Shown: in pieces, positions 1-13,699 of the stretch
Numbering within the stretch: position 1 is the first letter of the stretch
Layout of the letters: each line of letters opens with the position of its first letter
NCBI GenBank assembly: GCA_013397455.1
Contig: VYZB01000529.1
Span: forward strand, 320,231 to 384,230
Source: Crotophaga sulcirostris
Lineage: Eukaryota; Chordata; Aves; Cuculiformes; Crotophagidae
Length of the DNA: 64,000 nt
Direction of reading: 5' to 3'
Program-made: the position numbers and the translations under genes
The notes under the pieces: generated by a model
Told to the model about the DNA's origin: nothing
Databases searched by the model: none
What the model saw: only the letters and a program-made list of their open reading frames with translations

Positions 1-770
1 TATGTAGTATTTGCTTACTAAAATGTCAGCTCATGTACATTATTTTGCTTATTTTTCTTTCACCAGAGATTTATTCATGATCTTTGCAGTTTTTCTGATT
101 AAGATGATAGTCCATTTCTAACTCATCAGTAGACTACAAGCCTTTTCTGACTCAACTAGACTCATCCATAGCTCCTTCCTGGAAGAGGAAGTGCAATCAG
201 CAAGTAAAATACTAGCTAGTAATGCAAATGACATGCCAAGATGTGTTTCTTGGAGTTACCTGGTACTCAACAGGAAATGCCCTTGCAGATTCATAATATC
301 TCAAGGTATCATGCCAGTGCTGCACGCAAATTAAATAAAGGTGTTAATTAACCTTGGAAAACGTATTTCAAATAGTAAAGTGGATATAAACCTACTGTAG
401 CCTACTTATTTGTATCTATTTAAATACTTGCACTTGATGAAAACTGATATTTTTCCTATGAAAGATGTTGGCTTTCTGAACCAGAATTATTTGAAACTTG
501 AATTGCAATAATTTATGACTGAAAGAATTTGAAATAATTCTGAGCTATGATTTTTAAACATTTGGCCAGAGAGTTTCATATAGCATTGTTCTAACTGACT
601 TGAGTAAAACCAGGTTGTGCAGTGTAACCAGAATCTTTGAGCACAGAGCAAGCAGCTGTGGCCACACCTGGAAATGCCACTTCAGTCATATTTTTCTCCC
701 CTGTGCTCTGAAGTCAGTAGCCCTAATCTGTTTAGTTTGTTTTGGTTTGGTTTTTTGTTTGGGTTTTTGT

Positions 771-792
771 TTATTTATTTATTTATTTATTA
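771..792. repeat. TTTA microsatellite
   Basis: About five copies of TTTA following a T/G-rich low-complexity run (735-770). Confidence 0.9.
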
Positions 793-3700
793 AGCACTGA
801 AACAAAAATATTCTCTTACTGGTGTTTTTCATGCATTTTTGAATCATATACTGTTACCATCTTTTTCAAAAAATTACTGCTTATTCCTACAGAAGTCAAT
901 TTCTTTATATGTTCAGGAATTGTCCTAAAACGGCAAATACATTTATTTTAATGCAGGTTTTAAAGAAGAGGATGTATGAGAGAGGAAAAATATTTTTCAT
1001 TAACTTCCTTCTTTGAGTTTTTGACAGCTGAGGTTATCCTACATAAGTAAGCCAGTGCTTTCATGACGTTTTCAAATAGTTAGCTTATGATATCTCATAA
1101 GAAATCGTCTCTTATAAGGGTCTTCTTCTGAAAAAAAGGTAATTGTGTATGCATGACCATAGCATTTCTGTCTTTATGTTCAGAGGTCAGAAGTGTGTGT
1201 GCATTCAGGTTCTGTACTATTTGTGGTGACTACAGTATCTTTCTGACTGCTGACTATCTCAAAGATATATGAATGGTCAGTTCACTCAAAAACTCTAGCC
1301 CTTGATCTTGTGATATTTTTAAGACTCTGTCTGATGCCTACGTTGTATTTTAAATTTTGCTATTTGGGATACCTCTAATATTGAACTTATTGCTAGTTGT
1401 TTTGAATGCCCTCTCAAGTTTGCATGGAACTCAGGATGCATTTGATTTTTTTAAATGACGGTAAAATGAATTTATGTTGTTTTCACTATTGTTTTCTCAA
1501 TATTCTTAATTATGAAAAGTATATTTTGCCTTAGGTAAATTTTGCTACAAGGTTAAGGGAGCAGTTTCGTTGTGATTAGTGATGCGTAGAAGTTACCAAA
1601 TCATTTGCAAAAGCAACAAATTTTCTTGGAGGGGAATTTTTTTTTTCCTCCCCACCATTTACTTTCTCCTTAAAAAAAAAACCCTCTCTTTTAATGGTGT
1701 TTCTGATTGCGGTGCTTTCAGAAAAACTTGGGTTTTGTACGTGCACGCACACAAGCTGTCTGACCGTTATAGCTCTAATCTGAGGCAGTCAGAGGAGCTG
1801 TTTGTCATGGTTCCATCTATGAGGTTAGATCTGCCACTATTGGAAGTATGAGGATGGGTGGGAACAAGAAAGCTGATCCACGAACAAAAAAGAAGAAAAG
1901 AGAGGGGAGGAATGAGAATGAACAACGAATGAGGGCGTGGTGGTATGACTGAGCCTTTCGACATGACTTTGAAATAGTTAGACAGACAGAGAATTCCAAA
2001 GGAATCCAGGGCAAACGAGAGATTGCCAAAGGCCTGTACAGAAGAGGGAGCCCTTTTCAAGATAACTAAGGAGAAACTGAAAGATATTGTTAGAGTCTGG
2101 TTGAAATAAAAAATAATATGATATCTCTCCTCACATTCAGAATGTAATAGGTGATTATTACAAATGTGAACGTTACAGAAGTAACAGTCTCTGTTTTGTA
2201 AGTGATGAATCACTCTATTGGGGAAGTCATAACTTCCTATTATTACACTTGTTCCAAGCATATGATCTACCAGGTCCTAAAATAAATTGTAAGCTTCCTA
2301 ATATTAACCCAGTAAACATTACCATTCAAAGCTTAAAAACAAAAATCAAAGTAAATTGGGGTCAGATATTTTCTTTAACACTGTGAATTAGGGGGTCTCT
2401 CCTCCTCCTTTCTGAGATCAGCTTTACAGGGTTACCAAGTGACCAATATTGTACTGGATTCTTTCCTGTCATAATGCCATAAACATTCTGCTGGAACTTA
2501 GGTCAGCGCTTGAAATAACCTTGCTAATTGCAAGTCTACAAGCGTCAGCTGAAATTTCAGTTAGCTGCCATACAGCAGATCTGAATGCTGGGAAATCTCT
2601 ACTGTAGCTCTGAACGTGCAAGGGAAGTGCAGACAGGCCTAAACTTGATCTGCACAGTACTACAGGTAAAGGCAGCAGACTATTTACTGTATTTCATGTA
2701 AGACAAAAGCTGTTGACTCGACACTGAAGATGGATTGGGTTACAGATCACTTATGGCTTACTTGTCTGTCTTTTAAACAGACACTGATTTTCTGAATTAC
2801 TGGTTGCATGTAACTCCTTTAGCTGAGGAAAGGAATGGGACAATCTTTTTTTTTGCAAAGCCGATACATGAAAACTCTCCTTCCAGTACGAATGAGGTAA
2901 GAAACCATTAAATTGGAATACTTTACAAAACATTAGAGATGTCTAAAGCAATAAATTATCAGTGTTTGCAAATTGCTTTTATCAGTAAGGGCAAATATAT
3001 TTTTTTAATCAGTTGGTTTTCAACATCTAAAGAAGTACTGCGTGACCTAAATGTGTTTGGTTTGAAGCAACAGGATTCAATTCCTGTGCACTGTAAATCT
3101 AAATTGCAAAATTGACAAATCTTTTTCCCTGTTGGTGTAGATTTCTGAATACTGAGAAAATTTTATTCAGTCTCTTTCACTCCCTGTTCTACATAATGTA
3201 AAGTTTCTGCAGTAATAGTCTTAGGATTAAGCAATTTAAATCTTTCAAGTCTGAAGGTAAAAATGATGTTTGTCATGTAAAGCTCTTAGTCCCATGTTTC
3301 AAGAGGGAGATCATAGCTTTTTTGCATGTGTGGCGGTGAAACCTAATGCTCAATCCTCTCTAGTACCTGATACATTACTCAGCTAACTTTTTATAGGTAA
3401 CAGTATAATTAGAAATAGACACTGTAAGGTTATAATTACATTACTGTGGGTAAAACTTTGACCTATATTGTGAAGAGATGTGTTTAGTAATGGTTCAGGG
3501 AACCAACAGACTGAAAATAATGTAAGTAATGGAAAACATGGAACTTTATCATTATATTAGTATTTTACTAACTTTATTAGAGGCTTAATAAATTCTGTAG
3601 CTCTTCATAGGGAAACTGAATGTGACATATGAACATTCTGATGCTTATCACTATTGCATTAATTTAGGAGACCATTTTGAAAATATTCTGTGAGCTGTAA

Positions 3701-6700
3701 ATTTTCCAAAGGTCCTTTGTTTTATTATTGTTCTCAGCTCAAAAAGTCATATTTGTGCCATGTCCTGAGGAATATGGTCATACTGCTCAAAAGAGCCTGT
3801 TCTCTCTGCAAAATTGTTCATTCTTTTGAAACTGTATTTACAGGAATAGTTCAGGAATTTTTTTGTTAGACAAGACTGTTTTCTCAAAAAAATTGCATTG
3901 GATTAAGACAGTAAAGCCTTTTTTATTTCTCTGAATTAAAATTGGCACTGGATGGAAAATTGTTGACTGAGGTATAATTTGTAAAAGTTGCCAGAAGAAT
4001 GGAAAATCAGCAATAGATTATAGCAACAGTTACATCTACTATTTGGGTAGGAATTTCTCATTGATTTCGAAAAAGTTTTCCCTTTTGATCTTCAGCTGCC
4101 ATCAGTTGTCAGTTGCTCCCGTTTAGACTTCGCTGGCTAAGCAAGTTAGGACCCTCATCTCCGTAGTAGCAGTCATTGCTGTATTCTCTTTCAAAGTGCT
4201 ATCCGTGAAAATTTCATTTAAATCTCAGAAGCATCAAGGAGTGGAAAATTCTGCAACAGTTATACATGCTTAGCACTACACCAAGTGTAGTAGGTGATTT
4301 TTACAGAAATATTGTTGCTCCATTTCTTATCCTTTTCTGAATGCTGTTTCAGATATTGGAATACATCAGTAAAATATGAGTTTGAATTCTTTCTGCTCCG
4401 TATAAGAAGTAGAAAGATCTTTTTGTTCTTCTATGGGTATGTCTATGTAGCCATTGTAGTTTGTGTTGAAAGTCTGATTTTTGAAGTGAATCTGCTGTTT
4501 GTCAACATTCAGCAATCTTGGGTTCATGTTGGAGAGCAGTCTCCATGTGTGCAAACTGTTATCACTTGCAGTCTTTGCCAACTAGGGGCTTCTTTTTAAA
4601 AAGAATAAATCATTACAGATGAGAAATTTTGTCGTTCTTCATGTTCATGCTTCAATCTCAGAGTGAGAGATTGCTCTATTCATTATGAACTACGACTTCC
4701 CCCAACCCCAGCTAAACAGTTGGTAGGGGTTTTGGGATGACTTCTTTGTGAAAGTTAATTTACAGTAATGTGTAAGAGGAGTCACAATGTTCTACTTAAC
4801 ATATTAGTGTTTGGTTAAAGTAATTTTGGAGGGCAGGATATTGAATTACAGGCATTGCTCGAATTTTAACAGAATAGACGTAGAGGGGATATTTACGTTA
4901 GGCTTGAAGGATTTGTTATTATCAATACTATTTCATGAATTTCTCTGCTGACTAAGTTTCCTATTGGCTCATTGTGACTCAGTTTCTCACAAAACTCTTG
5001 ATGAAGTACTCAAATAGTCTCTGTGGAAAGACCTTAATGTTTAAGAGTGTAATAAAAAGACGATTTGAAAATACCAATACTTCTTCCATTTTATTCAGAC
5101 TTGCCAGCATTTAAGCCAGAATCAGCAGATTTCTTACTGTAGCTTGTCAAGAAAAAGAAAACAGTTGCAGATTTTGCTTTTTCTACAGCTTATTGTTTTT
5201 CCTGTTTCGGTAGAAGATGACCTGCGTAGAAATATATTGTACAGTTGAAATGTGTTGAAAACATAAAAGCTATAGAATCTCCTAAGAATGTAGGCTTTTG
5301 AGGTATATGATGTTATGTTCCTTCTTATCAATTCCAGACCAGAAATCACATTTTTTTCGTCATGGCTGCTGCAGGTGTTCTTCTTTCCAAGATTGTCATA
5401 CAGTAGCACTGTCCTTAGCCTACCAGATGCAGTCAGTCCCTCATTGTCCACAGGCATTTTATATTACCTGTGCACAAGGCGGAGACAGTTCAGCTACCTC
5501 TACTAGGCAGAGTGAGTCAGGCTTTGGCAGAGATGTGTGTGACACCATGTGAGTACAGTTACTGTATTTCCAGGGTCACAGTCCATCAGCAGTATGGTCA
5601 CTTTATCACAGAGGAAAGCCTGTGAGAATAGCTAGCTCTCTGCAGACCCAGCTCAGTTGTTCCAAGAAGAATATGGAAATATGAATGCTTGCAATTTAAT
5701 GTGTTTCTTACCTTCCCTTCTTCCTTGTCTATACTTTAGGTTGCCACAATCCAGGGTTCCTATGCCATTTCTTGTGACTCTCTTTCTCTGAGGAAGATGA
5801 AAGATTTGACTTTGTGTAAATTCAGGATTCAATTCAAGGCTAAATCGATGATGACAATTTTTGCAGGAAATAAAACTATTTACAAATGATACAACACACA
5901 AGTATGCATTTGAAGCCTGAAGTCACTCAGGTTCACTAACTTCCACACAGACAAGTTCAGCTATTGAATTTCAAAGGGTTAGTGTACAAGCCCAGGCATG
6001 GCAGCAGCCTCTCTTTTTCTCATTGCGCCTGCACAGTGGTAAGAGTTATACTCATCGCTGAAAACTACAGTCTAGACAAAGATAATTTATAACTTATTTC
6101 CGCATAAATAGAAAATAAAAAATAGAAAGAAATACAAGGTTGTTGAAATGCAAGGTTGTTCTTTTTTCTGTCAGCATAAGCCATTTATCTTAATCAAAAA
6201 CACCAGTCATGCTGTCTTGCCTTCTTAAAGATGTGAATGATACTGGCTATGAGTGCTTTACGAATCAAGGATCTTATTCCATTTAGCAACATGTAATAAA
6301 TATATTTTCCTGTATATACATATGTGTATATATAAATGAATCAATATTTAAATAAGCACTGCTCATTTCCTTCTTCTTTCAAGGCACTTCAGTCTTACTG
6401 TGTAGTGTATGAGTACTTTCTCAAGCAGTATCAACATCTTAACAGTCATTAAGCCTGCCAGTGCTTTATATTGGAAAGTTCTCTTGTAAAGCTAAAACTA
6501 GAACTACTAGGAGAATTGTCCTGATACAGCACAACCTGACTTCTCACAATTACATTGGAATATATTATGTGCAAATATGCTTTACAGTCTCATAATATGT
6601 TTCTAAATTTCAATTACACTGTATTTAAGTAGTTCTATCTATAATATTATGCCTAATTTTAAAAATAAATGTTTAGTTCTAAATACGGTATGAAAATGCT

Positions 6701-7659
6701 AACAAATGGTGTCTCAATCTTATAAGCAGCCAGAACACGCATCTATTATTAATGTCACTGAATTTTAGGTTCCTTAGAGCAAATTTAATGGTAAATAAAT
6801 ACTTCATTGTGTCTGTTGGATATGGTAATTTTTACTAGATTATGTTAGACGTATTTGAGATTAAAGTACTGCAGATATGGTATAAAATCTGAAGTCTGAT
6901 CATTTGCTACTTATACAGTATCCTCTTTAAATCTGAATAAAAAAACCCCTCAAGGACACTATGACATGATTTTTGTTTGAAAAGAAGATACCACACAAAA
7001 ACCTTTAAATATATTTCTATATTAAACAAAAGCCACCTGCGGGATGACAGTAAGATTTGCAAATAAGCAGATAGTACAAGCTAGTAGATAAAGAATGTTA
7101 ATTGTTAAGTCTCATGTAAGCATTTTGATACTTGCCAAAAGCCAATTAAAGTAGTTTGGATAGCTCTGTTAGCTTTGGATGTCATGTCAGTCCACTAGTT
7201 CCAGGTTTAAAATTTAGCCTCCATTATTTCTTCTCAAAAAAGCCTGCAAAAAACTATATTCTTCCTTCTGTGGGTGTAAATTAGGCTTTTATTTAGTTTT
7301 GTCTTTATGACATTTGAGGCCAAAAGCCACAGGAACATTCTCTGTGATCTACGTTGTACCTATCACATAGTAATTAGGAATGCTTTCTAACATATTGTCT
7401 AATTAGGAATCATGATATTTGATTTCATTTGCCTGCTAGAAGAGCTCTTTCCAGAACTAAATGTAGAAATTCCATGTGCACTTTCAGAAGGAAATTAGAA
7501 TAAAAATCTTGTACATTTTAGATGTCTTTAAGATTCAAACTTCTAACTTTTAAAAATTTTTCTAAAATTTGTTTTTATTTCTTTATTCATTTTAGGTTCA
7601 TAAAAAGGTAATTTAAACTTTCTACCAATCTTTCAAATTGTTCTTTCTGGATATAGCAC

Positions 7660-7725
7660 ACTTAGGTTGGACTCGGTGATCTCAGAGGTCCTTTCCAACC
7701 TTGTAATACTGTGATACTGCGATAG
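7660..7725 (+). mobile_element. CR1 LINE 3'-end fragment
   Basis: About 66 bases match the 3' terminus of avian CR1 elements: cttaggttggactcggtgat, then ctcagaggtcctttccaacc, then the short terminal repeat tactgtgatactgcgatag. It is a heavily 5'-truncated copy in + orientation with no coding part. Confidence 0.85.
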
Positions 7726-9224
7726 GTATGGTTTCTTGTTTGGTTTGGGATTTTTTCACTAGCACTGATATATATTCTAACCCTGACTCTTACAAGAAAG
7801 TAATTGATTGCCAGCGTGGAATAGGCCTCCTGGAACACTGGGTGGGTGGTAGCTGTTTCAGACTACTGGAAGTGCCTCCACGTGCTTGGAGTGCTTTGTA
7901 ATTGTTACTAACTTATTGGAGGACCTACAAGAGCATTCCTGTGGACTTGAACACTTGTTCTGGAGAGAGGGCAGGAAGGTCATAAACAGCATGCAGTACG
8001 CTATAAGGCTTCTTTTCCATATTTCTGAAGCAAGTGAAAAAAAATCTCAGTGATCCCTGTAAGGTTTCAGGGATTAAATGCTAGCTCTCATTGAACAACA
8101 TAAAACAGAATAACAGTGCTAATAAAGTCAAGTCTACCATTAAGGTATGAGAGAGTTTGTATCCTTTTTCCTGTCCTGAACAATGACTGATGGAAAGTAG
8201 CTTCAAAAACATGTCACAGAAGCTCTTGGAGGCTTAGCTACACTGACAGGAAAGAGCAGCTCATCTTGAAAACTTCCTATCATGCTATCAATTTTCATTA
8301 TAGAAAACTTGGCACAGATGGTAATTCTTCAATTCTGACCTGTTCCAGAAAAGAAAGGAGAACACAGTCACTATATTGAGCATTGAGTAAAGAATCTCCA
8401 CTATCCTTCATCAAATTCTGTTATAGCCACTAAGCTTCAGTCAAAAGAGAGTGAATGAGGTTAGCATTCTTTGGCTTGAGTGAGTCAAAACATTTTGATT
8501 AAAATTTTTGTCATGTTCTACACGTCTATGCAGAAGGACTGAATTTTTCTCCTGTATGAACTTGCAGTTCCTTTTGTTTATTTATTTTGATGTCTTATAT
8601 TTCAGTAGTTTGTTGATGCCTCAAATACTTCCGTGGAGTTACACTTCATTATTTGAAACATCATTATTTCAAGAATGAGACTTCTTTTTCTTCAAGAAAT
8701 TCTTCTCTTTCATTTAACTTTCCTTTAAGAGCAGATGATCTTAAGCAAAGATCCAAATTAAGTGTGTAGAGTTTAATAAGAATGAGAGTCTTAGTAAAGA
8801 AGTCTGTATACTGAAAAATCTTTTAAGGACAATGCACCTATTTTCTTGTACAAGCAATAAAAAGAGTAGGCTCATTAGAAAACAGACTTCAGATAATGAA
8901 GATCCTATGGTCTTGTAGAAGGCTGAAGGAGTTCTTGACATTTTCTTGTTCCATTTCAAAAGTAATTCCAAGTTTTCTACAAACTAAAAGTAAGAGAGAA
9001 CAAGAGCGGGACTTATTCAAAGCTGAGCTGTCAGAGTAATAGGTTGGCTGAATAAAGCTTTGAAAACTCACTGTTTTCAAAAGGATACCCATTTTTTTTC
9101 TCTGAAAAATTACTCAGCTACTCCTGCATTATCACTGAATTCTGCTAGTTCTTTTATATCATAGATCAAATTATGAAAGTTCTGATCAAATAACAGGAGT
9201 GGTCTTCATTCTGCTTCTTCATGT

Positions 9225-9252
9225 AGCTGGTTTATCACAGCTGGTTTATCAC
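9225..9252. repeat. 14-bp perfect tandem duplication
   Basis: AGCTGGTTTATCAC is repeated head to tail without change (9225-9238, 9239-9252), consistent with a recent slippage event. Confidence 0.95.
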
Positions 9253-12200
9253 ATTCAATTGTTGTATGTCTTGCATAAAATGATAATAAGGGTTTCCTCA
9301 TAGCCAGTTAACTACTCTCCACACTGAGGTGAAAAATCGTCTAGTCCTAGCCAGGCTATCAAGATCTGGTTGTTTTAGGTACAGCAGAGTGTATATGGTG
9401 ACTGTGAGTAAAGCATCCTTTCATTTTCATCCTCAATTTTCATTTGCATATGGTAATTGGAACTTGTTAGAAATGCCTTTACCTTTTATTTAGTGCATAT
9501 GACTTTCAGAGTGCAAAAAAAGTGCTGAGTAAAGACAGTAAAAGAAAAGGAGGTAAAGGTAGTTATCTAGACAGTTGCAAAATATGTCCTATATTATTGC
9601 AGAAAAATTATAGACTTGTGTGAAGAGATCTATAAGGTATTTGAAGGATGTTTTAATATTTTTTTCTCTTCCATTTTGATACATATAGTACTTGATGAGA
9701 ATGCTTAGTATAAAGTTACCTCATCATTTTTTCTCATTTCTTTGTGATCTTAAATGATAAGTGCAAGAAATATATGTATATATTATTATCATTGTCCCAT
9801 GAACAGGCATTTGAAAAATGTTAATTGTTTTTCAAAACTTGTCTCTTCTACCAGTTACTTGACTACGTTTACAAATGGGTTTGTGTTTTGGTATTTTGCC
9901 TTCTTTATTAGTACAAAACCATGTTTCCAAACTGTTGGTATCAGCAGAAGGTAAGGTCAGTGAACTTAGAGCCCTCCTGGTAGCTGTTTTCCTGCTGCCC
10001 TTTGCATTCTTCACCCAGTAAAAAGTATTTGTTTCCTCTAGCCACTGAATGCCACCAGGATACCAGCTACAGTACTTTGGCACTTCAGCTCACTTTCTGA
10101 CACACTTGTGACTCGTGAGAGCAATCACAAAGTCTAGAGCTTCCCATGGAAGTTGATTTTGCTTAGTCAAACTCTAGATTTTTCATGTATGGTTATTTTC
10201 TTTGACTTAATAGTTTACTTAAAAACAGCTGTGAAAAAAATGTGAGTACCATTTTATCTTAAGGTGTGAATAGCAATTGCTCTTAAGGTTTCATCAATAA
10301 TCTAAAACTAGAAGAATTTTATTTTTATTACAATGCTTCTGGGAGGTACACACAGGCAGAGATGAAAGGCTGTTTCTCTTTGAGAAGTCAGAGTGCATTT
10401 TAAAGGAAAAATACCTTTCTGAAAGTTGCTAATCTTTATTTAGTGATAAAAACATCCCTTTTGTGCTATTTCTCTATATTTAAGCTTAAAAGGGCAGTGC
10501 AGAGAGTGAGTTTAATTCATAATTTTCAAGTATGTTTAAAAAAATGCATTTGAAAATTCTTTGGCAGATATTCTAATTGTTTTCTGAAGAGAAGAATTTG
10601 TGCAATCTGATCGGAATATTTGTCTTATGAGGAATTAAAATGTGCTTAGGGGAAAGACCAAATAGGCATTTTCGTAAATCATAGATACTGTTTGACATGT
10701 TCAGTAGTTGCAAGACTCAATGGCAATCTGTTTTTCCTACTGAGGTTTTGCTGTGAGATCAAAGCATGGAATTCTACAGTATAGCTTTTCTGTCACTAAT
10801 ATTAACTTTAAAGCAACATATTGCAACCTTTCATCTTTCTGTAGTACATCTTAACAGAATTTCTTGAAGAGCAGATAAAAAACATTTTTTAAAGTAAATA
10901 TCAAAGCTTAGTTTTCATTGATGCTTGAGGGTTTGTTTATGCACTTTGTCTACTGCAGTGTTTGCAGTTCAGGCTATTTTAGTTGACGTGGAGGGCTGTG
11001 AGCAGGCTGATGGATTCAGCAGCTGCAAATTACAGGATCAGCTGTCTGGAATACTGAGTGAAGTGGGCAGTTGGCAGCCAAATGGATACAACCCCCTGTA
11101 GCCTAAGAAATTCCACAGTCAGTGCTACCAGGGTAGCCCATGAGAAGATGACAAAATCTTTATCTTAACAGCACTATGAAACTGTGTGAAGTAAAAATGT
11201 CTAGTGGATGTTTGAGATCAGTGATTATGAAAAGTTGTTTTGGAAATGCTTTCTAAAAATCAGGCTATAATAGCTTCTAATAGGAAACTACACTGTGATA
11301 AAATGGGGAAGAATTTCCATGCTGTATATTATTGAACTGACCTGGAACTATGCGTATTTAGAAATAGATGCCAATAGTTAAATGCTATTTTCTTATTGTT
11401 TAAAAGTACGTGGTATATTTTATCTACATGTCACTTCTGGTAAGAGCATCTGGCACCTATGACAGCATTTAGGTACTATCTTGTGGTACTGCTCTTCTTT
11501 ATTTATAAATACAAAGTGTTAAAAATGGGAATGAGAATGTTCTGCTGTTTTTGCTTGATCTAATGCTACATCATCTACGGGGAGTCAGAAAGAATGAGGA
11601 CAACGAGACCATGTTGTACCAGGCCTTGAGCCTCAGCAAAATCAGGAACTTACATAACATGACATTTTTTTGCTGTATTTGAACTGCATTAGTTACAGAA
11701 AATTATTAAATTCACAGCTGTGCTATATATAATTATTTCATTTTGCTTTATTATTTGTAAATCTAGACATCAGGTACAATAGTAAGAAAATGTATTAAAT
11801 AATGTCAACTGGATTTTAAATTACGTCTACAGTGACAGATTATGAGAAGTTATGTAGGCACCCAGTTTCCTTCCTGGCTCATTCTGCCATTCAGAAAATA
11901 GCTTCCTGTGTTTTGGCCATCCAGCCTTTCTACATCTAAATTCTTTAAGAACTGGTACTTTGTTTCTCTCTGACTGAGATGGTAGTCTTATATGTTAAGA
12001 TCAGAGGATGTCATCTTTACAGGGACATGGACAAAATCTGTCTTGTGTTCTCCCCATGTTACTGAAACTGTCAACAGGTGTGGTTACTTATCTTTTTAGG
12101 ACATAAAGCATTTGGCGGGTGCTATGCTGGTAGTAGTCTGTAAGTACTTCAGACTTTGCTTTTTGAGGAAAATGAGCAACTTATTAAGAAGCCATATAGA

Positions 12201-12482
12201 AATTAACAGCATATGTCCTTGAATATGTGCTTCTTTCAAACCTCTGTTGGTTCTGGGATTTGCATTTTGGCACAAAATTTTCTGTGTTATTGTGGAAAGC
12301 TTGTCTGCTTCAGCAATTTGAGATGCTTTGGTAGCTCAAGAGAACTTGTTTGAAGTATGTATCTCAACTCAATTTAGAGTCCTATCTAGATTCATTATCC
12401 AATATTTTCAGTACATTATCTGACAATGGTTGTGACACACTTGCTAGAAAGTTCGTACTTTCTTTTTACAACTTTGTGTTTC

Positions 12483-13699
12483 AACCTCTCTGATCTCCTT
12501 TTATGACCGTGTGACTCGCCTGGTGGATGAGAGGAAGGCTGTGGATGTGGTGTACCTAGACTTCAGCAAGGCCTTTGACACTGTCTCCCACAGTAAACTC
12601 CTAGGGAAGCTGGCAGCNNNNNNNNNNNNNNNNNNNNNNNNNNNNNNNNNNNNNNNNNNNNNNNNNNNNNNNNNNNNNNNNNNNNNNNNNNNNNNNNNNN
12701 NNNNNNNNNNNNNNNNNNNNNNNNNNNNNNNNNNNNNNNNNNNNNNNNNNNNNNNNNNNNNNNNNNNNNNNNNNNNNNNNNNNNNNNNNNNNNNNNNNNN
12801 NNNNNNNNNNNNNNNNNNNNNNNNNNNNNNNNNNNNNNNNNNNNNNNNNNNNNNNNNNNNNNNNNNNNNNNNNNNNNNNNNNNNNNNNNNNNNNNNNNNN
12901 NNNNNNNNNNNNNNNNNNNNNNNNNNNNNNNNNNNNNNNNNNNNNNNNNNNNNNNNNNNNNNNNNNNNNNNNNNNNNNNNNNNNNNNNNNNNNNNNNNNN
13001 NNNNNNNNNNNNNNNNNNNNNNNNNNNNNNNNNNNNNNNNNNNNNNNNNNNNNNNNNNNNNNNNNNNNNNNNNNNNNNNNNNNNNNNNNNNNNNNNNNNN
13101 NNNNNNNNNNNNNNNNNNNNNNNNNNNNNNNNNNNNNNNNNNNNNNNNNNNNNNNNNNNNNNNNNNNNNNNNNNNNNNNNNNNNNNNNNNNNNNNNNNNN
13201 NNNNNNNNNNNNNNNNNNNNNNNNNNNNNNNNNNNNNNNNNNNNNNNNNNNNNNNNNNNNNNNNNNNNNNNNNNNNNNNNNNNNNNNNNNNNNNNNNNNN
13301 NNNNNNNNNNNNNNNNNNNNNNNNNNNNNNNNNNNNNNNNNNNNNNNTATTGCTCTCTACAACTACCTAAAAGGAGGTTGTAGTCAAGCGGGCGTTGGTC
13401 TCTTCTCACAGGTGACCAGTGACAGAACTAGAGGGCACGGACTTAAACTTCGTCAGGGGAGGTTAGACTTGATGTTAGGAAGAAGTTCTACACTGAAAGG
13501 GTGATTGGCCACTGGAATGCGCTGCCCAGGGAGGTGGTGGAGTCGCCGACCCTTGAAGTGTTTAAGGGAAGATTGGACGAGGCACTGAGTGCCATGGTTT
13601 AGGTGATGAGGTGGTGTTAGTGTTGGTTTATAGGTTGGACTTGATGATCTTGGAGGTCTCTTCCAACCTGGTTATACTGTGAAACTGTGAAACTGTGAA
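12483..13699 (+). mobile_element. CR1 LINE, 5'-truncated, interrupted by an assembly gap
   Basis: A CR1 retrotransposon in + orientation. The left part (12483-12617) encodes reverse transcriptase motif A: an open frame with LVDERKAVDVVYLDFSKAFD then TVSHSKLLGKLA, where the aspartates of YLDFSKAFD belong to the polymerase active-site block. The right part (13348-13699) contains the end of ORF2 (CNYLKGG-like start through the [14 protein letters not shown] end), the 3' untranslated region and the terminal short repeat tactgtgaaactgtgaaac. Within the right part the reading frame is damaged: the consensus segment before LGRRS-type residues lacks bases relative to the copies at 50071 and 58531, so this copy is probably dead. 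The 730 N between the two parts hide the rest of the palm and thumb region. Confidence 0.93.
12618..13347. other. Assembly gap (730 N)
   Basis: Unresolved bases within the CR1 copy. The gap length may be an estimate, since repeats often cause such breaks. Confidence 0.99.

Noticed and set aside
1767..2261. 164-codon minus-strand open frame
   Set aside because: Low-complexity S/F/L-rich composition, no recognisable domain, overlaps a purine-rich tract whose complement gives the apparent coding bias.
12501..13409. 302-codon and 290-codon frames across the first gap
   Set aside because: Mostly undetermined bases; only the CR1 reverse transcriptase fragment at 12511-12617 is real coding remnant.
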